DNA of 64,000 nt from positions 4,030,001 to 4,094,000 of the forward strand of contig NC_013892.1 in assembly GCF_000027225.1 (NCBI RefSeq). Direction: 5' to 3'. Made by a program: the position numbers and the translations under genes. The stretch's first letter is position 1. Each line of letters begins with the position of its first letter. The notes under the pieces were generated by a model. It saw nothing but the letters and a program-made list of their open reading frames with translations. It did not search any database and had not been told where the DNA came from. The stretch is from Xenorhabdus bovienii SS-2004 (GTDB taxonomy: Bacteria > Pseudomonadota > Gammaproteobacteria > Enterobacterales > Enterobacteriaceae). Of this stretch, positions 1 through 14,348 are shown piece after piece.

Positions 1-1695
1 CAGTTCTGTTTCGTTAACATCCAGATGGATTTTACGGTTCGGAATATCAATGTCGATGATATCTCCATCATAAACCAACCCAATCACGCCACCACTAGCC
101 GCTTCAGGGGAAGCATGCCCAATCGACAACCCAGATGTTCCGCCTGAAAAACGACCATCAGTGATAAGAGCACAGCTTTTGCCCAGTCCCATCGATTTCA
201 AATAGGTGGTTGGATAGAGCATTTCCTGCATACCGGGACCGCCTTTCGGGCCTTCATAGCGGATAACCACAACATCACCCGCAACGACTTTGCCTCCCAG
301 AATCGCCTCTACTGCATCATCCTGGCTTTCATAAACCTTCGCTGGGCCACGAAAAGTCAGGCTTCCTTCATCCACCCCAGCGGTTTTTACGATACAGCCA
401 TTAGCCGCAACGTTACCAGACAGCACTGCCAAACCACCATCTTGGCTATAAGCATGAGTGCGTTCACGGATACACCCTTCCTTACGATCTGTGTCCAATG
501 ACGGCCAACGGCAATCCTGCGAAAAGGCTTTAGTGGTTCGAATACCTGCTGGCCCCGCAGAATACATGCTCTTAACACCTTCATCCTGTGTCAGCATGAT
601 GTCGTACTGAGCTAACGTTTGCGGCAGATCCAGCCCCAAAACATTTTTCACATCACGATTCAAAAGCTCCGCACGATCCAGTTCACCGAGGATCCCGATG
701 ACTCCCCCTGCACGATGTACGTCTTCCATATGATATTTCTGGGTGCTTGGTGCCACTTTACACAAATGAGGTACTAGACGAGACAAACGATCAATGTCCG
801 CCATAGTGAAATCAACGTCACCTTCCTGCGCCGCCGCCAGCAGATGCAGTACCGTGTTGGTCGACCCGCCCATCGCAATATCCAGTATCATCGCATTTTC
901 AAAGGCAGCTTTGGTCGCGATATTACGAGGTAAAGCGCTATCATCATTTTGCTCATAATAGCGTTTGGTCAGTTCGACGATGCGTTTGCCCGCATTTAAA
1001 AACAACTCCTTGCGATCCGCATGAGTGGCAAGCAGTGAACCATTACCCGGCTGCGAAAGCCCCAATGCCTCAGTCAGACAATTCATGGAGTTAGCCGTAA
1101 ACATGCCTGAGCAGGAACCACATGTCGGACAAGCTGAACGTTCTATCTGATTGCTTTCTTCATCACTGACATTGGGATTAGCTCCCTGAATCATCGCATC
1201 AATCAGATCCAGTTTGATGATCTGATCAGACAGGCGGGTTTTACCGGCTTCCATCGGGCCGCCAGAAACAAAAATAACCGGGATATTCAGGCGCATTGAT
1301 GCCATCAACATGCCCGGTGTGATTTTGTCACAGTTGGAGATACACACCATCGCATCCGCACAGTGGGCATTGACCATATATTCCACAGAATCAGCAATCA
1401 ACTCACGCGAAGGCAAAGAATAGAGCATTCCGCCATGCCCCATCGCAATACCATCATCAACTGCAATCGTGTTGAACTCTTTCGCGACGCCTCCTGATGC
1501 CTCAATCTGTTCTGCTACTAGTTTTCCTAAATCTCTCAGGTGAACATGCCCGGGCACGAACTGAGTAAATGAGTTCACAACCGCAATAATAGGTTTTCCA
1601 AAATCCTCATCGGTCATACCCGTCGCACGCCATAAAGCTCGTGCTCCCGCCATATTACGGCCATGAGTTGTCGTGGCAGAACGGTATTTAGGCAT
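1..1695 (-). CDS. ilvD: Dihydroxy-acid dehydratase (3' end cut by window edge)
   Basis: Converts dihydroxy acids to 2-keto acids, the third common step of valine, leucine and isoleucine synthesis; an Fe-S enzyme in the cytoplasm. The reverse strand reads from ATG at 1695 ([20 protein letters not shown]) without a stop to base 1, giving 565 of about 616 expected residues. Cysteines expected to bind the cluster appear in SNCDKITPG and [12 protein letters not shown]. It follows ilvE by 84 bases in the same direction and belongs to the ilvGMEDA operon, so ilvA should lie just outside the window. Start and identity are clear; the last 50 or so residues cannot be judged. Confidence 0.97.
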   Translation of the reverse strand, partial: MPKYRSATTTHGRNMAGARALWRATGMTDEDFGKPIIAVVNSFTQFVPGHVHLRDLGKLVAEQIEASGGVAKEFNTIAVDDGIAMGHGGMLYSLPSRELIADSVEYMVNAHCADAMVCISNCDKITPGMLMASMRLNIPVIFVSGGPMEAGKTRLSDQIIKLDLIDAMIQGANPNVSDEESNQIERSACPTCGSCSGMFTANSMNCLTEALGLSQPGNGSLLATHADRKELFLNAGKRIVELTKRYYEQNDDSALPRNIATKAAFENAMILDIAMGGSTNTVLHLLAAAQEGDVDFTMADIDRLSRLVPHLCKVAPSTQKYHMEDVHRAGGVIGILGELDRAELLNRDVKNVLGLDLPQTLAQYDIMLTQDEGVKSMYSAGPAGIRTTKAFSQDCRWPSLDTDRKEGCIRERTHAYSQDGGLAVLSGNVAANGCIVKTAGVDEGSLTFRGPAKVYESQDDAVEAILGGKVVAGDVVVIRYEGPKGGPGMQEMLYPTTYLKSMGLGKSCALITDGRFSGGTSGLSIGHASPEAASGGVIGLVYDGDIIDIDIPNRKIHLDVNETEL

Positions 1696-1739
1696 TGTTT
1701 TCACTCCCGTGTCTTATCTAATTAGTATCAGCAATCAAA

Positions 1740-1763
1740 ACAGGCAGGGAACGAGCCGCCTGT
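1740..1763 (-). other. ilvE-ilvD intergenic hairpin
   Basis: An inverted repeat (ACAGGC / GCCTGT, 12-base loop) lies between ilvE and ilvD and is followed on the minus strand by TTTGATTG. It is too weak to be called a real terminator inside a working operon. It may act as an mRNA 3' stabiliser or a partial attenuator. This is inferred from the sequence only. Confidence 0.35.
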
Positions 1764-1779
1764 TACATTTTGTCTTTTT

Positions 1780-2709
1780 TTATTCAGGATTAACGGCGTC
1801 CAGCCAGCCCCATTTATCTTCTGTCGTACCATCAAATAAGCCAAAGAAGGCATTCTGGATTTTTTTAGTGATTGGCCCACATTTACCAATACCCACCTGA
1901 ATGCCATCAACACTACGAACCGGCGTAATTTCTGCCGCTGTCCCCGTCATGAATACTTCATCAGCTAAATAAAGCGATTCACGGGTAAGTATTTGTTCAC
2001 GCACTTCCAGACCCAGATCCTGTGCCAGTTTGATAATGGCATCACGGGTAATCCCCGGCAGTGCTGATGACGCAAATGGAGGCGTAAACAGTACCCCATC
2101 TTTCACTTCAAACAGGTTTTCTCCCGCACCTTCTGAAATATAGCCATGAACATCCAGTGCAATACCTTCCTGATAGCCGTGGCGTCGTGCTTCACTGCCC
2201 ACCAGCAGAGAAGAAAGATAGTTACCACCCGCTTTTGCCCCTGTTGGGATCGTATTTGCTGCCACACGATTCCATGAAGAAACCATCGCATCAATACCCT
2301 GATCCAGCGCTTCTTCGCCTAAATAAGCCCCCCACGGAAAAGCCGCAATAATGATATCTGTCTTATAACCGTCTGGAGGATTGACCCCCATTCCAACATC
2401 ACCGATAAAAACCAATGGGCGAATGTAAGCGCTGACTAATTTATTTTTACGAAGTGTTTCACGACAGGCTTCCATTAATTCATCAACGCTCTGGCTCACG
2501 GGCATACGGTAAATCTTGGCTGAGTCATGCAAACGCCGCATATGTTCACGATGACGAAAAACAACGGGCCCTTTGTGAGAGTTATAGCAACGAACGCCCT
2601 CAAATACGGAAGTTCCGTAATGCAGGGCGTGAGACATAACGTGGACTTTCGCATCAGCCCAAGGAACCATTTCACCGTTGAACCAAATATAATCAGCTTG
2701 CTTTGTCAT
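1780..2709 (-). CDS. ilvE: Branched-chain amino acid aminotransferase
   Basis: PLP-dependent class IV transaminase that performs the last step of valine, leucine and isoleucine synthesis using glutamate as amino donor. It has 309 residues, as in E. coli. The PLP-binding lysine sits in TGAKAGGNYLSSL near residue 160, and the downstream ALPGITRDAIIKLA and EVFMTGTAAEITPV motifs are present. Start MTKQADYIWFNGE at 2709 aligns with the family. It lies 24 bases after ilvM in the ilv operon. Nothing is unusual. Confidence 0.98.
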   Translation of the reverse strand: MTKQADYIWFNGEMVPWADAKVHVMSHALHYGTSVFEGVRCYNSHKGPVVFRHREHMRRLHDSAKIYRMPVSQSVDELMEACRETLRKNKLVSAYIRPLVFIGDVGMGVNPPDGYKTDIIIAAFPWGAYLGEEALDQGIDAMVSSWNRVAANTIPTGAKAGGNYLSSLLVGSEARRHGYQEGIALDVHGYISEGAGENLFEVKDGVLFTPPFASSALPGITRDAIIKLAQDLGLEVREQILTRESLYLADEVFMTGTAAEITPVRSVDGIQVGIGKCGPITKKIQNAFFGLFDGTTEDKWGWLDAVNPE

Positions 2710-2733
2710 TCTTCAATTTCCTTCAATTGCGCT

Positions 2734-2991
2734 TTATGCGCTTATAAATTGTGATTCTTTGTGTCGGATCTCAACACCAGCAACGTCGACTAATTTCATC
2801 AGTTGAGAAAAAAGTAAATTTACAGAGCGTTGGCTGGCGACTGTGAGTTCAATGCTTACATTATCACTATCTGTTGTATGATCCATATTCAAAGCACATA
2901 TCTGAAATCCACGATGACGGGTAACTCTCAGAATTCGTTCCAAAATCTCAGGGCAAAACCGTGCCTGAATAGCAAGTTGATGCTGCATCAT
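2734..2991 (-). CDS. ilvM: Acetolactate synthase II small (regulatory) subunit
   Basis: Small subunit of acetolactate synthase isozyme II, required for activity of the IlvG catalytic subunit. It has 85 residues and looks like a single ACT-type regulatory domain ([20 protein letters not shown] near the N-terminus). Its ATG overlaps the ilvG stop by four bases (2988-2991, ATGA), which suggests translational coupling and equal production of the two subunits. Confidence 0.96.
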   Translation of the reverse strand: MMQHQLAIQARFCPEILERILRVTRHRGFQICALNMDHTTDSDNVSIELTVASQRSVNLLFSQLMKLVDVAGVEIRHKESQFISA

Positions 2992-4640
2992 AATGACTTC
3001 TCCAACATGGTTGCATTGCTTGAGCCTGGTGGAACCAATGGCCAGACATTCTCTAATTCGTCAATGGATACATGTAATAAATACGGACCTTCGCTGCTGA
3101 ACAAAGCATCCAGCGCTGCATCGATTTGGGTTTTGTCAGTAATTTGTTGACCAGGAATATCAAAAGCTTTTGCCAAGGCAATAAAATCAGGATTATCGTT
3201 TAAGATCGTTTCGCTATAGCGTTTGTCAAAAAACAGTTCTTGCCACTGCCGAACCATGCCCAGACGCTGGTTATCCAATAAAATAATCTTGATTGGCAAC
3301 TGCTTACGTTTGATGGTACCTAACTCCTGTACATTCATCATGAAAGAACCATCACCGGATATGCAGAGCACCATATCTTCCGGACGAGCCATCTGGGCGC
3401 CAATAGCCGCTGGAATGCCAAAACCCATCGTGCCTAATCCACTGGAAGTAATGAAATTTGCCGGCCTATCAAATGTCATGTGCTGCGCTGTCCACATCTG
3501 ATGTTGCCCAACGTCAGTTGTGATTATCGCGTTGGATGGCTTGCGTTCAGATACCTGTTTTAATAGTGATGGCGCATAAATACTTACGCCTTGATAGTCA
3601 TAATGCCATGTATGTTCGCTTTTTAAGCGTTTGATTTCCTGTTGCCAGGATTCAATCGATAAAGGTTGCTGTAAGTGGGGCAACAATGTTTTTAAATTCC
3701 CCGGTAATGAAACATGTGCCTGACGTAATTTATTGAATTCAACAGGATCGATATCTACATGGATCACTTTGGCATGAGGGGCAAAAGTATTTAATTTCCC
3801 TGTCACACGATCATCAAAACGGGCTCCAGCAGCAATCAATAAATCACAGGATTGAACGGCAAGATTGGCAGCCTTTGTGCCATGCATCCCCAACATCCCT
3901 AAATAATATTTATGCTCGGCATCCGCAGCTCCCAAGCCTTTCAGCGTGGAAACAACGGGTAATCCCGTTTCGGTAACAAAACGCCGCAGTTCAGGTACTG
4001 CATCAGCCATGCCAATACCACCACCTACATACAAAATGGGTTTTTGGGCCATGAGCATCATGTGACGAGCCTGTTCCAGTTCTTGTTCAGGGGGGAAAGA
4101 TTCGGACACAACAGGCATCAGGTAAGGTGCTAAATCGCTTTGAGCTAACTGAATATCTTTCGGTAAATCAATCAGTACAGGGCCGGGGCGGCCACTTGTT
4201 GCTATAGTAAAGGCTTCGGCTATGATCTGGGGTAATTTATCCAGAGAATCGACCAGAAAACTGTGTTTTGTACAAGCAAGGGAAAGCCCCAACATATCGA
4301 TTTCCTGAAAGGCATCAGTGCCAATCAATTCAGAACTCACCTGACCGGTGATAGCCACAACTGGAACAGAATCCAGCAGCGCATCCGCCAATCCGGTGAT
4401 TAAGTTTGTTGCCCCCGGCCCTGATGTCGCGATGCAAACCCCAGGTTTACCATTCGCCCTTGCATAGCCGATTGCTGCCATCACCGCTCCCTGTTCATGA
4501 CGACATAACAAGTGTTCAATTCCCCCGTCATACAGCGCATCATAAATCGGCATGATTGCTCCACCAGGATAACCAAAAACCTTTTCAATTCCCTGTGTTC
4601 GTAATGCTTGTACAACCCATTGCGCCCCGTTCATTGTCAT
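2988..4640 (-). CDS. ilvG: Acetolactate synthase II large (catalytic) subunit
   Basis: ThDP-dependent enzyme that condenses pyruvate with pyruvate or 2-oxobutyrate, the first committed step of branched-chain amino acid synthesis. The 550 residues read straight through. Visible are the catalytic glutamate region ([19 protein letters not shown], near residue 48), a central FAD-type domain, and the ThDP motif GDGSFMMNV ending in LLDNQ. In E. coli K-12 this gene carries a frameshift; here it is intact, so isozyme II should be functional. It is the first structural gene after the ilvL attenuator. Confidence 0.98.
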   Translation of the reverse strand: MTMNGAQWVVQALRTQGIEKVFGYPGGAIMPIYDALYDGGIEHLLCRHEQGAVMAAIGYARANGKPGVCIATSGPGATNLITGLADALLDSVPVVAITGQVSSELIGTDAFQEIDMLGLSLACTKHSFLVDSLDKLPQIIAEAFTIATSGRPGPVLIDLPKDIQLAQSDLAPYLMPVVSESFPPEQELEQARHMMLMAQKPILYVGGGIGMADAVPELRRFVTETGLPVVSTLKGLGAADAEHKYYLGMLGMHGTKAANLAVQSCDLLIAAGARFDDRVTGKLNTFAPHAKVIHVDIDPVEFNKLRQAHVSLPGNLKTLLPHLQQPLSIESWQQEIKRLKSEHTWHYDYQGVSIYAPSLLKQVSERKPSNAIITTDVGQHQMWTAQHMTFDRPANFITSSGLGTMGFGIPAAIGAQMARPEDMVLCISGDGSFMMNVQELGTIKRKQLPIKIILLDNQRLGMVRQWQELFFDKRYSETILNDNPDFIALAKAFDIPGQQITDKTQIDAALDALFSSEGPYLLHVSIDELENVWPLVPPGSSNATMLEKSL

Positions 4641-4709
4641 TCCTCTGTTGTATTTAGCTTGTAAATGGCTTGCTGTGATGTTGTTTTGTTATGCGTTTCT
4701 ACGTGTCAA

Positions 4710-4745
4710 AAAAAACCCCCGCGCCTTTCGGTGCGGGGGTTTTTG
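4710..4745 (-). terminator. ilv operon attenuator terminator
   Basis: A hairpin of ten pairs (CCCCCGCGCC against GGTGCGGGGG with one G-U pair, loop TTTC) is flanked by A and T runs. On the minus strand it is a strong intrinsic terminator ending in T8. It lies between the ilvL stop and ilvG, as expected of the leader attenuator that lets polymerase into ilvG only when leader translation stalls. Confidence 0.93.
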
Positions 4746-4767
4746 TGAAATCTGGCTATTTTTCTGT

Positions 4768-4866
4768 TTAAGCCTTCCTTCGTCCAAGTGCAGCCCCGCA
4801 CGGTGGGATAATAATCACCACCACGCTCACGATAATTAGGCTAATCACTAGGACAAATGCGTTCAT
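4768..4866 (-). CDS. ilvL: ilv operon leader peptide
   Basis: A 32-residue peptide, MNAFVLVISLIIVSVVVIII followed by PPCGAALGRRKA. It is packed with Val, Ile and Leu codons and ends with the PPCGAALGR motif also found in the E. coli leader. Ribosome stalling at these codons when charged branched-chain tRNAs are scarce should prevent formation of the terminator at 4710-4745. The start is ATG at 4866; a Shine-Dalgarno sequence is poor on inspection. Confidence 0.95.
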   Translation of the reverse strand: MNAFVLVISLIIVSVVVIIIPPCGAALGRRKA

Positions 4867-5446
4867 AATTTTTTTCGTTTAAACTCGTATGCTCAACGTA
4901 TCTTTAAGAGTTATCACTTTCCATGATTATTGACAACGATTAATTTTATTTTTTTCACAGGAAAATTATTTTAACCATATTTTTCATATAGATAAATGTT
5001 TAAACAGATAAATACACTGCCGTTTATGCTTCTTGCTATCAGAAAAAATTGCCATCTGCATATTTAATAAAATTATTAATACAAAAATAATAAAAATTCG
5101 ACTTAATCATCTTTTTATAGGAAGTAACATCCAAGCAGATATTTTTTATCTATGCCCATGATTATGCACAAATGGGACAACAGATAATTCATTAATATAA
5201 ATCATATATAATAACTAACGAATAATATCATACAGATTTCATTCACTCTCTTTATAAAAAGCACCCAAAAACATTAAATTATTAATATATAACAAAATAT
5301 TAATTAGAAAAACCAAATGGTCAATGAATTTCAAAATACCAATAACAGTAAATATATTTACGAGTCTCTTCGCAAAATAACAACAAAATACTTTTTATTA
5401 TTTTTTATCAATTCATGATAGCGACTTTCTTGCTAAGGAGAGCACC
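4867..5446. other. AT-rich divergent spacer between ilvL and comM
   Basis: About 580 bases with no credible gene. Very AT-rich, with many A and T tracts and short TATA-like runs, so -10 look-alikes are not informative. It must hold the divergent promoters of ilvLGMED and comM. The comM Shine-Dalgarno AAGGAG lies at 5435-5440. No repeats, tRNA or ORF of note were seen. Confidence 0.7.
4908..4936 (-). promoter_or_regulatory. Candidate ilvL promoter
   Basis: TTGTCA (4931-4936, minus strand) resembles a -35 box. A weak -10 follows: GATAAC with 15-base spacing or TAACTC with 17. A start near 4900 would give a leader of about 185 bases to the terminator, similar to the E. coli ilv leader. Position supports it more than sequence does. 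Confidence 0.4.
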
Positions 5447-6973
5447 ATGACACTCGCCGTCATTTATACTCGGGCAACAATAGGCGTTGATTCCCCCATT
5501 GTCACGATAGAAGCACATATCAGTAATGGCCTGCCCGGCTTAACGCTTGTTGGTCTACCTGAAACTACCGTCAAGGAAGCGAGAGATCGGGTCAGAAGCG
5601 CGTTGCTCAACAGCGGTTTTACTTATCCACCAAAAAGGATCACCGTTAATCTGGCACCTGCCGATCTCCCTAAAGAGGGGGGAAGATATGATTTACCTAT
5701 CGCCATCGCGATTTTGGCAGCATCAGAACAGATACCGACAGATAAGCTGCATAATTATGAATTTTTAGGGGAGTTAGCACTATCTGGCGAAATACGCCGA
5801 GTCATGGGTGCCATCCCCGCCGCACTGAGTGCGAAAAGAACAGGAAGACAATTGATTTTGTCCATAGAAAATCAAGCTGAACTGGCTATCTTATCCCAGA
5901 ATGAAACATTAGTGGCCAATCACTTACTTCAAGTCTGCCACTTCCTGCGAGGAGAAACCGCCATTTTATCCTCCCCGCCTCCCATTACGTTACAGGCCGA
6001 CCCCCTTGTTTTAGATATACGGGATATTATCGGGCAAGAGCAAGCCAAGCGTGCACTGGAAATTACTGCCGCTGGGGGCCATAATCTTCTTCTACTTGGC
6101 CCTCCCGGCACAGGCAAAACTATGCTGGCTAGCCGATTGTGTGGCTTACTACCGCCCTTAACTCACTTAGAGGCTCTAGACGTCGCTGCAATCAATAGCC
6201 TGACGGGTAACTCGGTTAATCCCCAAAAGTGGCATACACGCCCATTTAGAGCGCCTCATCACAGTTCATCAATGGCGGCTCTCGTTGGTGGAGGTTCAAT
6301 TCCTAAACCAGGGGAAATTTCACTTGCGCATAATGGTATATTATTTTTGGATGAATTGCCTGAATTCAGCCGAAGCGCCCTAGATGCGCTACGTGAGCCA
6401 TTAGAATCCGGCGAAATAGTTATATCCCGTGCAAGAGCGAAAGTCTGTTTCCCTGCTCAAGTCCAACTGATTGCTGCCATGAACCCAAGCCCAACGGGAT
6501 ATCATCAAGGATTGCACAATCGCAGTAGCCCACAGCAAATATTACGCTATCTCTCCAAATTATCAGGTCCTTTTTTAGATCGTTTTGACCTCTCAATTGA
6601 AGTTCCCTTACTTCCTTCAGGTATCTTAAGCCAGTCATCAGAAAAACATGGCGAAAGTAGCTATGAAGTCAAAAAACGGGTACAAATTGCCAGAAAAGTG
6701 CAAATAGAACGATGTGGACATGTGAATGCTTATCTCAATCGCAAACAAACTGACAGCGCTTGTAAACTAAAAATGGAAGATTCAATTTTTCTGGAAGATA
6801 CGCTACTGAAATTAGGCTTATCTGTCCGTGCCTGGCACCGAATACTCAAAGTTTCACGCACGATTGCAGACCTGAAAGAACAAAAAAGAATAGAAAGACC
6901 AGATATTATGGAAGCACTCAGCTACCGGAGCATGGATAGGTTACTTATTCAACTACAGAAACAAGCAGGGTAA
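5447..6973 (+). CDS. comM: ComM/YifB family AAA+ ATPase (Mg-chelatase-like)
   Basis: Hexameric DNA helicase-like ATPase; the ComM family promotes branch migration during recombination of transformed DNA. The 508 residues have an N-terminal ChlI-type domain, Walker A GPPGTGKT near residue 218, Walker B ILFLDELPEF near residue 300, a sensor AAMNPSPTGYH, and a C-terminal Mg-chelatase domain. The start follows AAGGAG by six bases. It is the usual neighbour of ilvL. dprA is also in this window, but nothing else here shows that this strain is naturally competent. Confidence 0.95.
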   Translation: MTLAVIYTRATIGVDSPIVTIEAHISNGLPGLTLVGLPETTVKEARDRVRSALLNSGFTYPPKRITVNLAPADLPKEGGRYDLPIAIAILAASEQIPTDKLHNYEFLGELALSGEIRRVMGAIPAALSAKRTGRQLILSIENQAELAILSQNETLVANHLLQVCHFLRGETAILSSPPPITLQADPLVLDIRDIIGQEQAKRALEITAAGGHNLLLLGPPGTGKTMLASRLCGLLPPLTHLEALDVAAINSLTGNSVNPQKWHTRPFRAPHHSSSMAALVGGGSIPKPGEISLAHNGILFLDELPEFSRSALDALREPLESGEIVISRARAKVCFPAQVQLIAAMNPSPTGYHQGLHNRSSPQQILRYLSKLSGPFLDRFDLSIEVPLLPSGILSQSSEKHGESSYEVKKRVQIARKVQIERCGHVNAYLNRKQTDSACKLKMEDSIFLEDTLLKLGLSVRAWHRILKVSRTIADLKEQKRIERPDIMEALSYRSMDRLLIQLQKQAG

Positions 6974-6978
6974 TCTGG

Positions 6979-7002
6979 AAGAGGGGCTATTTCGCCCCTC
7001 TT
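6979..7002 (+). terminator. comM hairpin terminator
   Basis: A nine-pair perfect stem (AAGAGGGGC / GCCCCTCTT, loop TATTTC) begins six bases after the comM stop. A clear T run is missing, so it may be a weak terminator or a 3'-end stabiliser between comM and convergent maoP. Confidence 0.65.
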
Positions 7003-7029
7003 GATGGATCATTACTATCAATGATGATA

Positions 7030-7368
7030 TTAATCATCAGTATCGGTATAGTCCTCCGCAGAATCTATCTGCGGTTTTCCGCCGGAAAGAGTATGAAAAC
7101 GTTTTGGACGGCTGATTTTTGCCAAATACTTTATCCATACTTTTTCCTCTGTCGTTGCAGGGGCACGCTCACCTCGGCAAACGGCAACAAACAGTTTTTC
7201 TTCTTCTGTTTGAGGTTCACGTTTACCAAGATCCAATTCATTGAACGCATGGCCATAACGTTCTAGCAATTGGGCCTCTTTGATGGTGAAATCACCATGA
7301 CGGGAAAATCCGCGTGGATAATTTCTATTATCAAAAAAACGATTAGTCGTGATGAAGCTTTCAGCCAT
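7030..7368 (-). CDS. maoP: MaoP (YifE), macrodomain Ori protein, DUF413 family
   Basis: In E. coli MaoP acts with the nearby maoS site to organise the Ori macrodomain of the chromosome. The 112-residue product, from ATG at 7368, contains [20 protein letters not shown] and [14 protein letters not shown] and ends in EDYTDTDD, all hallmarks of the family. The longer reading to 7395 was rejected because AGGAG sits eight bases before the chosen start and the length then equals E. coli MaoP. It is divergent from hdfR, as in E. coli. Confidence 0.95.
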   Translation of the reverse strand: MAESFITTNRFFDNRNYPRGFSRHGDFTIKEAQLLERYGHAFNELDLGKREPQTEEEKLFVAVCRGERAPATTEEKVWIKYLAKISRPKRFHTLSGGKPQIDSAEDYTDTDD

Positions 7369-7484
7369 CTGACACACTCCTAACTCTACTGTCATACTAA
7401 TTATGGCGCGGAGTATTAGGTAGGCTTGACATTCTGTAAAACAAAATATTTAAATCTTAACGACAAAAACTATTGGAGATACAT

Positions 7485-8321
7485 GTGGACACTGAATTAC
7501 TGAAAACCTTTTTGGAAGTCAGTAAGACTCGTCACTTTGGTCGGGCAGCTGAATCACTCTATCTAACACAATCCGCTGTTAGCTTTCGGATCCGCCAATT
7601 AGAAAATCAGCTGGGTACCAATTTATTTACACGGCATCGCAATAATATTCGCCTGACAGCCGCAGGGGAACGCCTTGTGCCCTATGCAGAATCACTAATG
7701 AATACTTGGCAGTTAGCAAAGAAAGAAATCAGTTATGTCTCACAGCATACAGAACTCTCTATCGGTGCTACGGCGTCCTTATGGGAGGGCTACCTGATAT
7801 CTTGGCTGAGTACTTTTTATCAGCATCATCAAGGGATGAGAATTGAATCTCGAGTTTCTACACGCCAAATTCTGGTCAAACAACTACACTCCCGTGAATT
7901 AGATCTCTTAATCACGACAGAACCGCCCAAAATGGATGAATTCCAAAGTCAATTGATCGGTAATATCCAACTCGTTTTATCGACAACGCAACATAATCTT
8001 AAACAAGGCATAGAAAATTACATCAAGTTGGAGTGGGGAGCTGATTTTCACCAGCAAGAGCAACAGATCTTAAAAAATGACTATCCGCCGATCATTACAA
8101 CCACATCAGCACATATTGCCCGAGAATTACTAAATAGCGTAAATGCTGCAGCTTTTCTGCCTGTGCATTGGCAGGAAGACTATCCTAAACTGGTAACTTC
8201 ACCCAATAAAGAACTAATCAAACGTCCATTATATGCGGTATGGTTGCAAAACAGCGATCAACAAACATTTATTCAGCAGTTATTAAAAATTCCTGTCGAA
8301 AAAGCGCCTATAACAGGCTAA
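7485..8321 (+). CDS. hdfR: HdfR, LysR-type transcriptional regulator
   Basis: LysR regulator; E. coli HdfR represses flhDC and regulates gltBD. The product has 278 residues with an N-terminal helix-turn-helix ([20 protein letters not shown]) and a C-terminal effector domain. The start is GTG at 7485 ([13 protein letters not shown]), six bases after GGAG. The upstream TTG at 7473 lies on the ribosome site itself and would add four residues absent from relatives. The gene lies divergent to maoP and next to the Trp and Asp tRNAs of the rRNA operon, the E. coli rrnC arrangement. Confidence 0.94.
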   Translation: MDTELLKTFLEVSKTRHFGRAAESLYLTQSAVSFRIRQLENQLGTNLFTRHRNNIRLTAAGERLVPYAESLMNTWQLAKKEISYVSQHTELSIGATASLWEGYLISWLSTFYQHHQGMRIESRVSTRQILVKQLHSRELDLLITTEPPKMDEFQSQLIGNIQLVLSTTQHNLKQGIENYIKLEWGADFHQQEQQILKNDYPPIITTTSAHIARELLNSVNAAAFLPVHWQEDYPKLVTSPNKELIKRPLYAVWLQNSDQQTFIQQLLKIPVEKAPITG

Positions 8322-8394
8322 GAACGGTGTTGTGAAAATAATTGGGATTTTTCTACAAGCAGACAATGGACACGGAGGAGGTAAGTTACAAGCA

Positions 8395-8424
8395 AGAAAA
8401 AACCCAGCTAAATTTAGCTGGGCT
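8395..8424 (-). terminator. Terminator of the first rRNA operon
   Basis: A perfect 20-base palindrome (CCCAGCTAAA / TTTAGCTGGG, 8403-8422) is followed on the minus strand by TTTTTT. It ends the rrn transcript just after tRNA-Trp and faces the end of hdfR. Confidence 0.92.
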
Positions 8425-8465
8425 ATTAATCTGAAAGCTATATCAATTATTACTTAGTTGTTAAC

Positions 8466-8541
8466 TGGCAGGGGCGGAGAGACTCGAACTCCCAACACCC
8501 GGTTTTGGAGACCGGTGCTCTACCAATTGAACTACGCCCCT
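8466..8541 (-). tRNA. trpT: tRNA-Trp (CCA)
   Basis: 76 bases including an encoded CCA end. The anticodon loop reads CTCCAAA, giving anticodon CCA. The seven-pair acceptor stem AGGGGCG / CGCCCCT and the T arm GGGAGTTCGAGTCTCCC-type are visible. It is the last gene of the rRNA operon. Confidence 0.98.
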
Positions 8542-8549
8542 AAATACGG

Positions 8550-8626
8550 TGGCGGTGCGGACGGGACTCGAACCCGCGACCCCCGGCGTGACAGGCCGGT
8601 ATTCTAACCAACTGAACTACCGCACC
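8550..8626 (-). tRNA. aspT: tRNA-Asp (GTC)
   Basis: 77 bases with encoded CCA. The anticodon loop reads CTGTCAC, giving GTC, and the acceptor stem is GGTGCGG / CCGCACC. It lies between 5S rRNA and tRNA-Trp as a distal tRNA of the rRNA operon, the order seen at E. coli rrnC. Confidence 0.98.
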
Positions 8627-8697
8627 ACCGAATTTTTTTTATCCATTTGACTGGAACTTCAGTAGACTTCTGCTTATGAGTCATACTGGCTAAATAG

Positions 8698-8817
8698 ATG
8701 TCTGGCAGTGCCCTACTCTCACATGGGGAGACCCCACACTACCATCGGCGCTACGGCGTTTCACTGCTGAGTTCGGCATGGGATCAGGTGGGACCACCGC
8801 GCTATGGCCGCCAGACA
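8698..8817 (-). rRNA. rrf: 5S ribosomal RNA
   Basis: 120 bases. The terminal helix TGTCTGG / CCAGACA closes the molecule and the internal sequence is nearly identical to E. coli 5S. It is identical to the copy at 45609-45728. Confidence 0.98.
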
Positions 8818-8902
8818 AATTCTGTGTTCAATCCCGAACAAGCTGCTGTTTTTCATTTGAAACTGCGTCTCTCTCTCTCACCAAAACACCTTCGGTGTTG
8901 TC

Positions 8903-11811
<2,909 letters not shown>

Positions 11812-11908
11812 TCACAACCCGAAGGTGTCTTCGGGTGTGCGTTTTGAGAGACTCACCAGTCCCGTCCATGACGGCACTGATTGTTTCAAATTTTCAGCTT
11901 GTTCCAGA

Positions 11909-11921
11909 TTGTTAAAGAGCA
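11909..11921 (-). promoter_or_regulatory. Spacer boxA antiterminator
   Basis: TGCTCTTTAACAATC on the minus strand, between tRNA-Ala and 23S, matches the rrn boxA element that loads the Nus antitermination complex before the 23S gene. Confidence 0.85.
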
Positions 11922-11973
11922 AAAATTTCACAACACACGGGTGTTTTCCCCATGGGTTCTGAAATGATTTGTA

Positions 11974-12049
11974 TGGTGGAGCTAAGCGGGATCGAACCGC
12001 TGACCTCCTGCGTGCAAGGCAGGCGCTCTCCCAGCTGAGCTATAGCCCC
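11974..12049 (-). tRNA. tRNA-Ala (TGC)
   Basis: 76 bases with encoded CCA. The anticodon loop reads CTTGCAC, giving TGC, and the acceptor stem starts GGGGCTA. It is the second spacer tRNA between 16S and 23S. Confidence 0.98.
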
Positions 12050-12174
12050 ATACAGTGTTATCACCGGCCTGTCAGACAACTGTGCAGACCGTTTCCCCGC
12101 CCGCCGTTTCAACGCAGATAACACCGCTGCATCCGCACCGGGTCACCCTGGAAAGGGCCAGGAGTCAACGTGTC

Positions 12175-12251
<77 letters not shown>

Positions 12252-12316
12252 ATACCGTGATACTCTATTTTCATCAGACAATCTGTGTGGACACTGCACA
12301 ATCACTATCATTCAGG

Positions 12317-13859
<1,543 letters not shown>

Positions 13860-14003
13860 AAAGTCTGATGCTCAAAGAATTGTTACTGTTAGTTCGTAAT
13901 GAATTAACTGTTTTAGTCACTCTTTAAGACTTTAAAGTTTTCGGCATCTTGCGATGCTGTCGATACTGTCTTGTGAGTGCCCACACAGATTGTCTGATTA
14001 AAT

Positions 14004-14015
14004 TGTTAAAGAGCG
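14004..14015 (-). promoter_or_regulatory. rrn leader boxA
   Basis: CGCTCTTTAACAATTT on the minus strand lies between P2 and 16S. It matches the leader boxA that recruits NusB-S10 and makes polymerase resistant to Rho-dependent termination across the rRNA operon. Confidence 0.88.
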
Positions 14016-14053
14016 GTCCGACCGGAGCAGGGCTCCGTGCCGTGAGGCTGCGT

Positions 14054-14081
14054 ATCTTACGCTTTCCTCGCCGGGTGTCAA
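14054..14081 (-). promoter_or_regulatory. rrn P2 promoter
   Basis: TTGACA (14076-14081) and TAAGAT (14054-14059) are separated by 16 bases. The position between P1 and boxA fits rrn P2. Confidence 0.85.
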
Positions 14082-14155
14082 GCCTTTATTTTCAGGGCTT
14101 TTCTCCCGCTGTCCTCGGCGGCGTGTCTTCGCTCAGCGTCGGTCAGTGGTGGCGC

Positions 14156-14183
14156 ATTATAGGGACTTTTCCGTGCTTGGCAA
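14156..14183 (-). promoter_or_regulatory. rrn P1 promoter
   Basis: TTGCCA (14178-14183) and TATAAT (14156-14161) are separated by 16 bases and followed by the GC-rich discriminator GCGCCACCACTGA, as in E. coli rrn P1 promoters, which respond to ppGpp and initiating NTP. AT-rich sequence upstream (14184-14220) could act as an UP element. The rest of the spacer to yrdA at 14349 must hold the yrdA promoter; no clear boxes were picked. Confidence 0.92.
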
Positions 14184-14348
14184 TAGTTTTTCTGAATTTT
14201 ATTTTCAAGCGAGCATTTTTTGCTCCGCCAAATACAAAAAGCACCCAATCGGGACGAATTTAATACAGTTCTTCCATTGCATGGTGGTCTATTACTCAAT
14301 AACATCGCTGATAATTGTTATCCACTCTTACTGCTGTTGAGGTTTTTT

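Noticed and set aside
7021..7266. 81-codon plus-strand frame opposite maoP
   Set aside because: Fully antisense to a conserved gene, no ribosome site and no known motif.
14220..14348. N-terminal extension of yrdA by 43 codons
   Set aside because: It begins near the rrn P1 upstream region, lacks a ribosome site and exceeds the family length. ATG at 14349 fits better.
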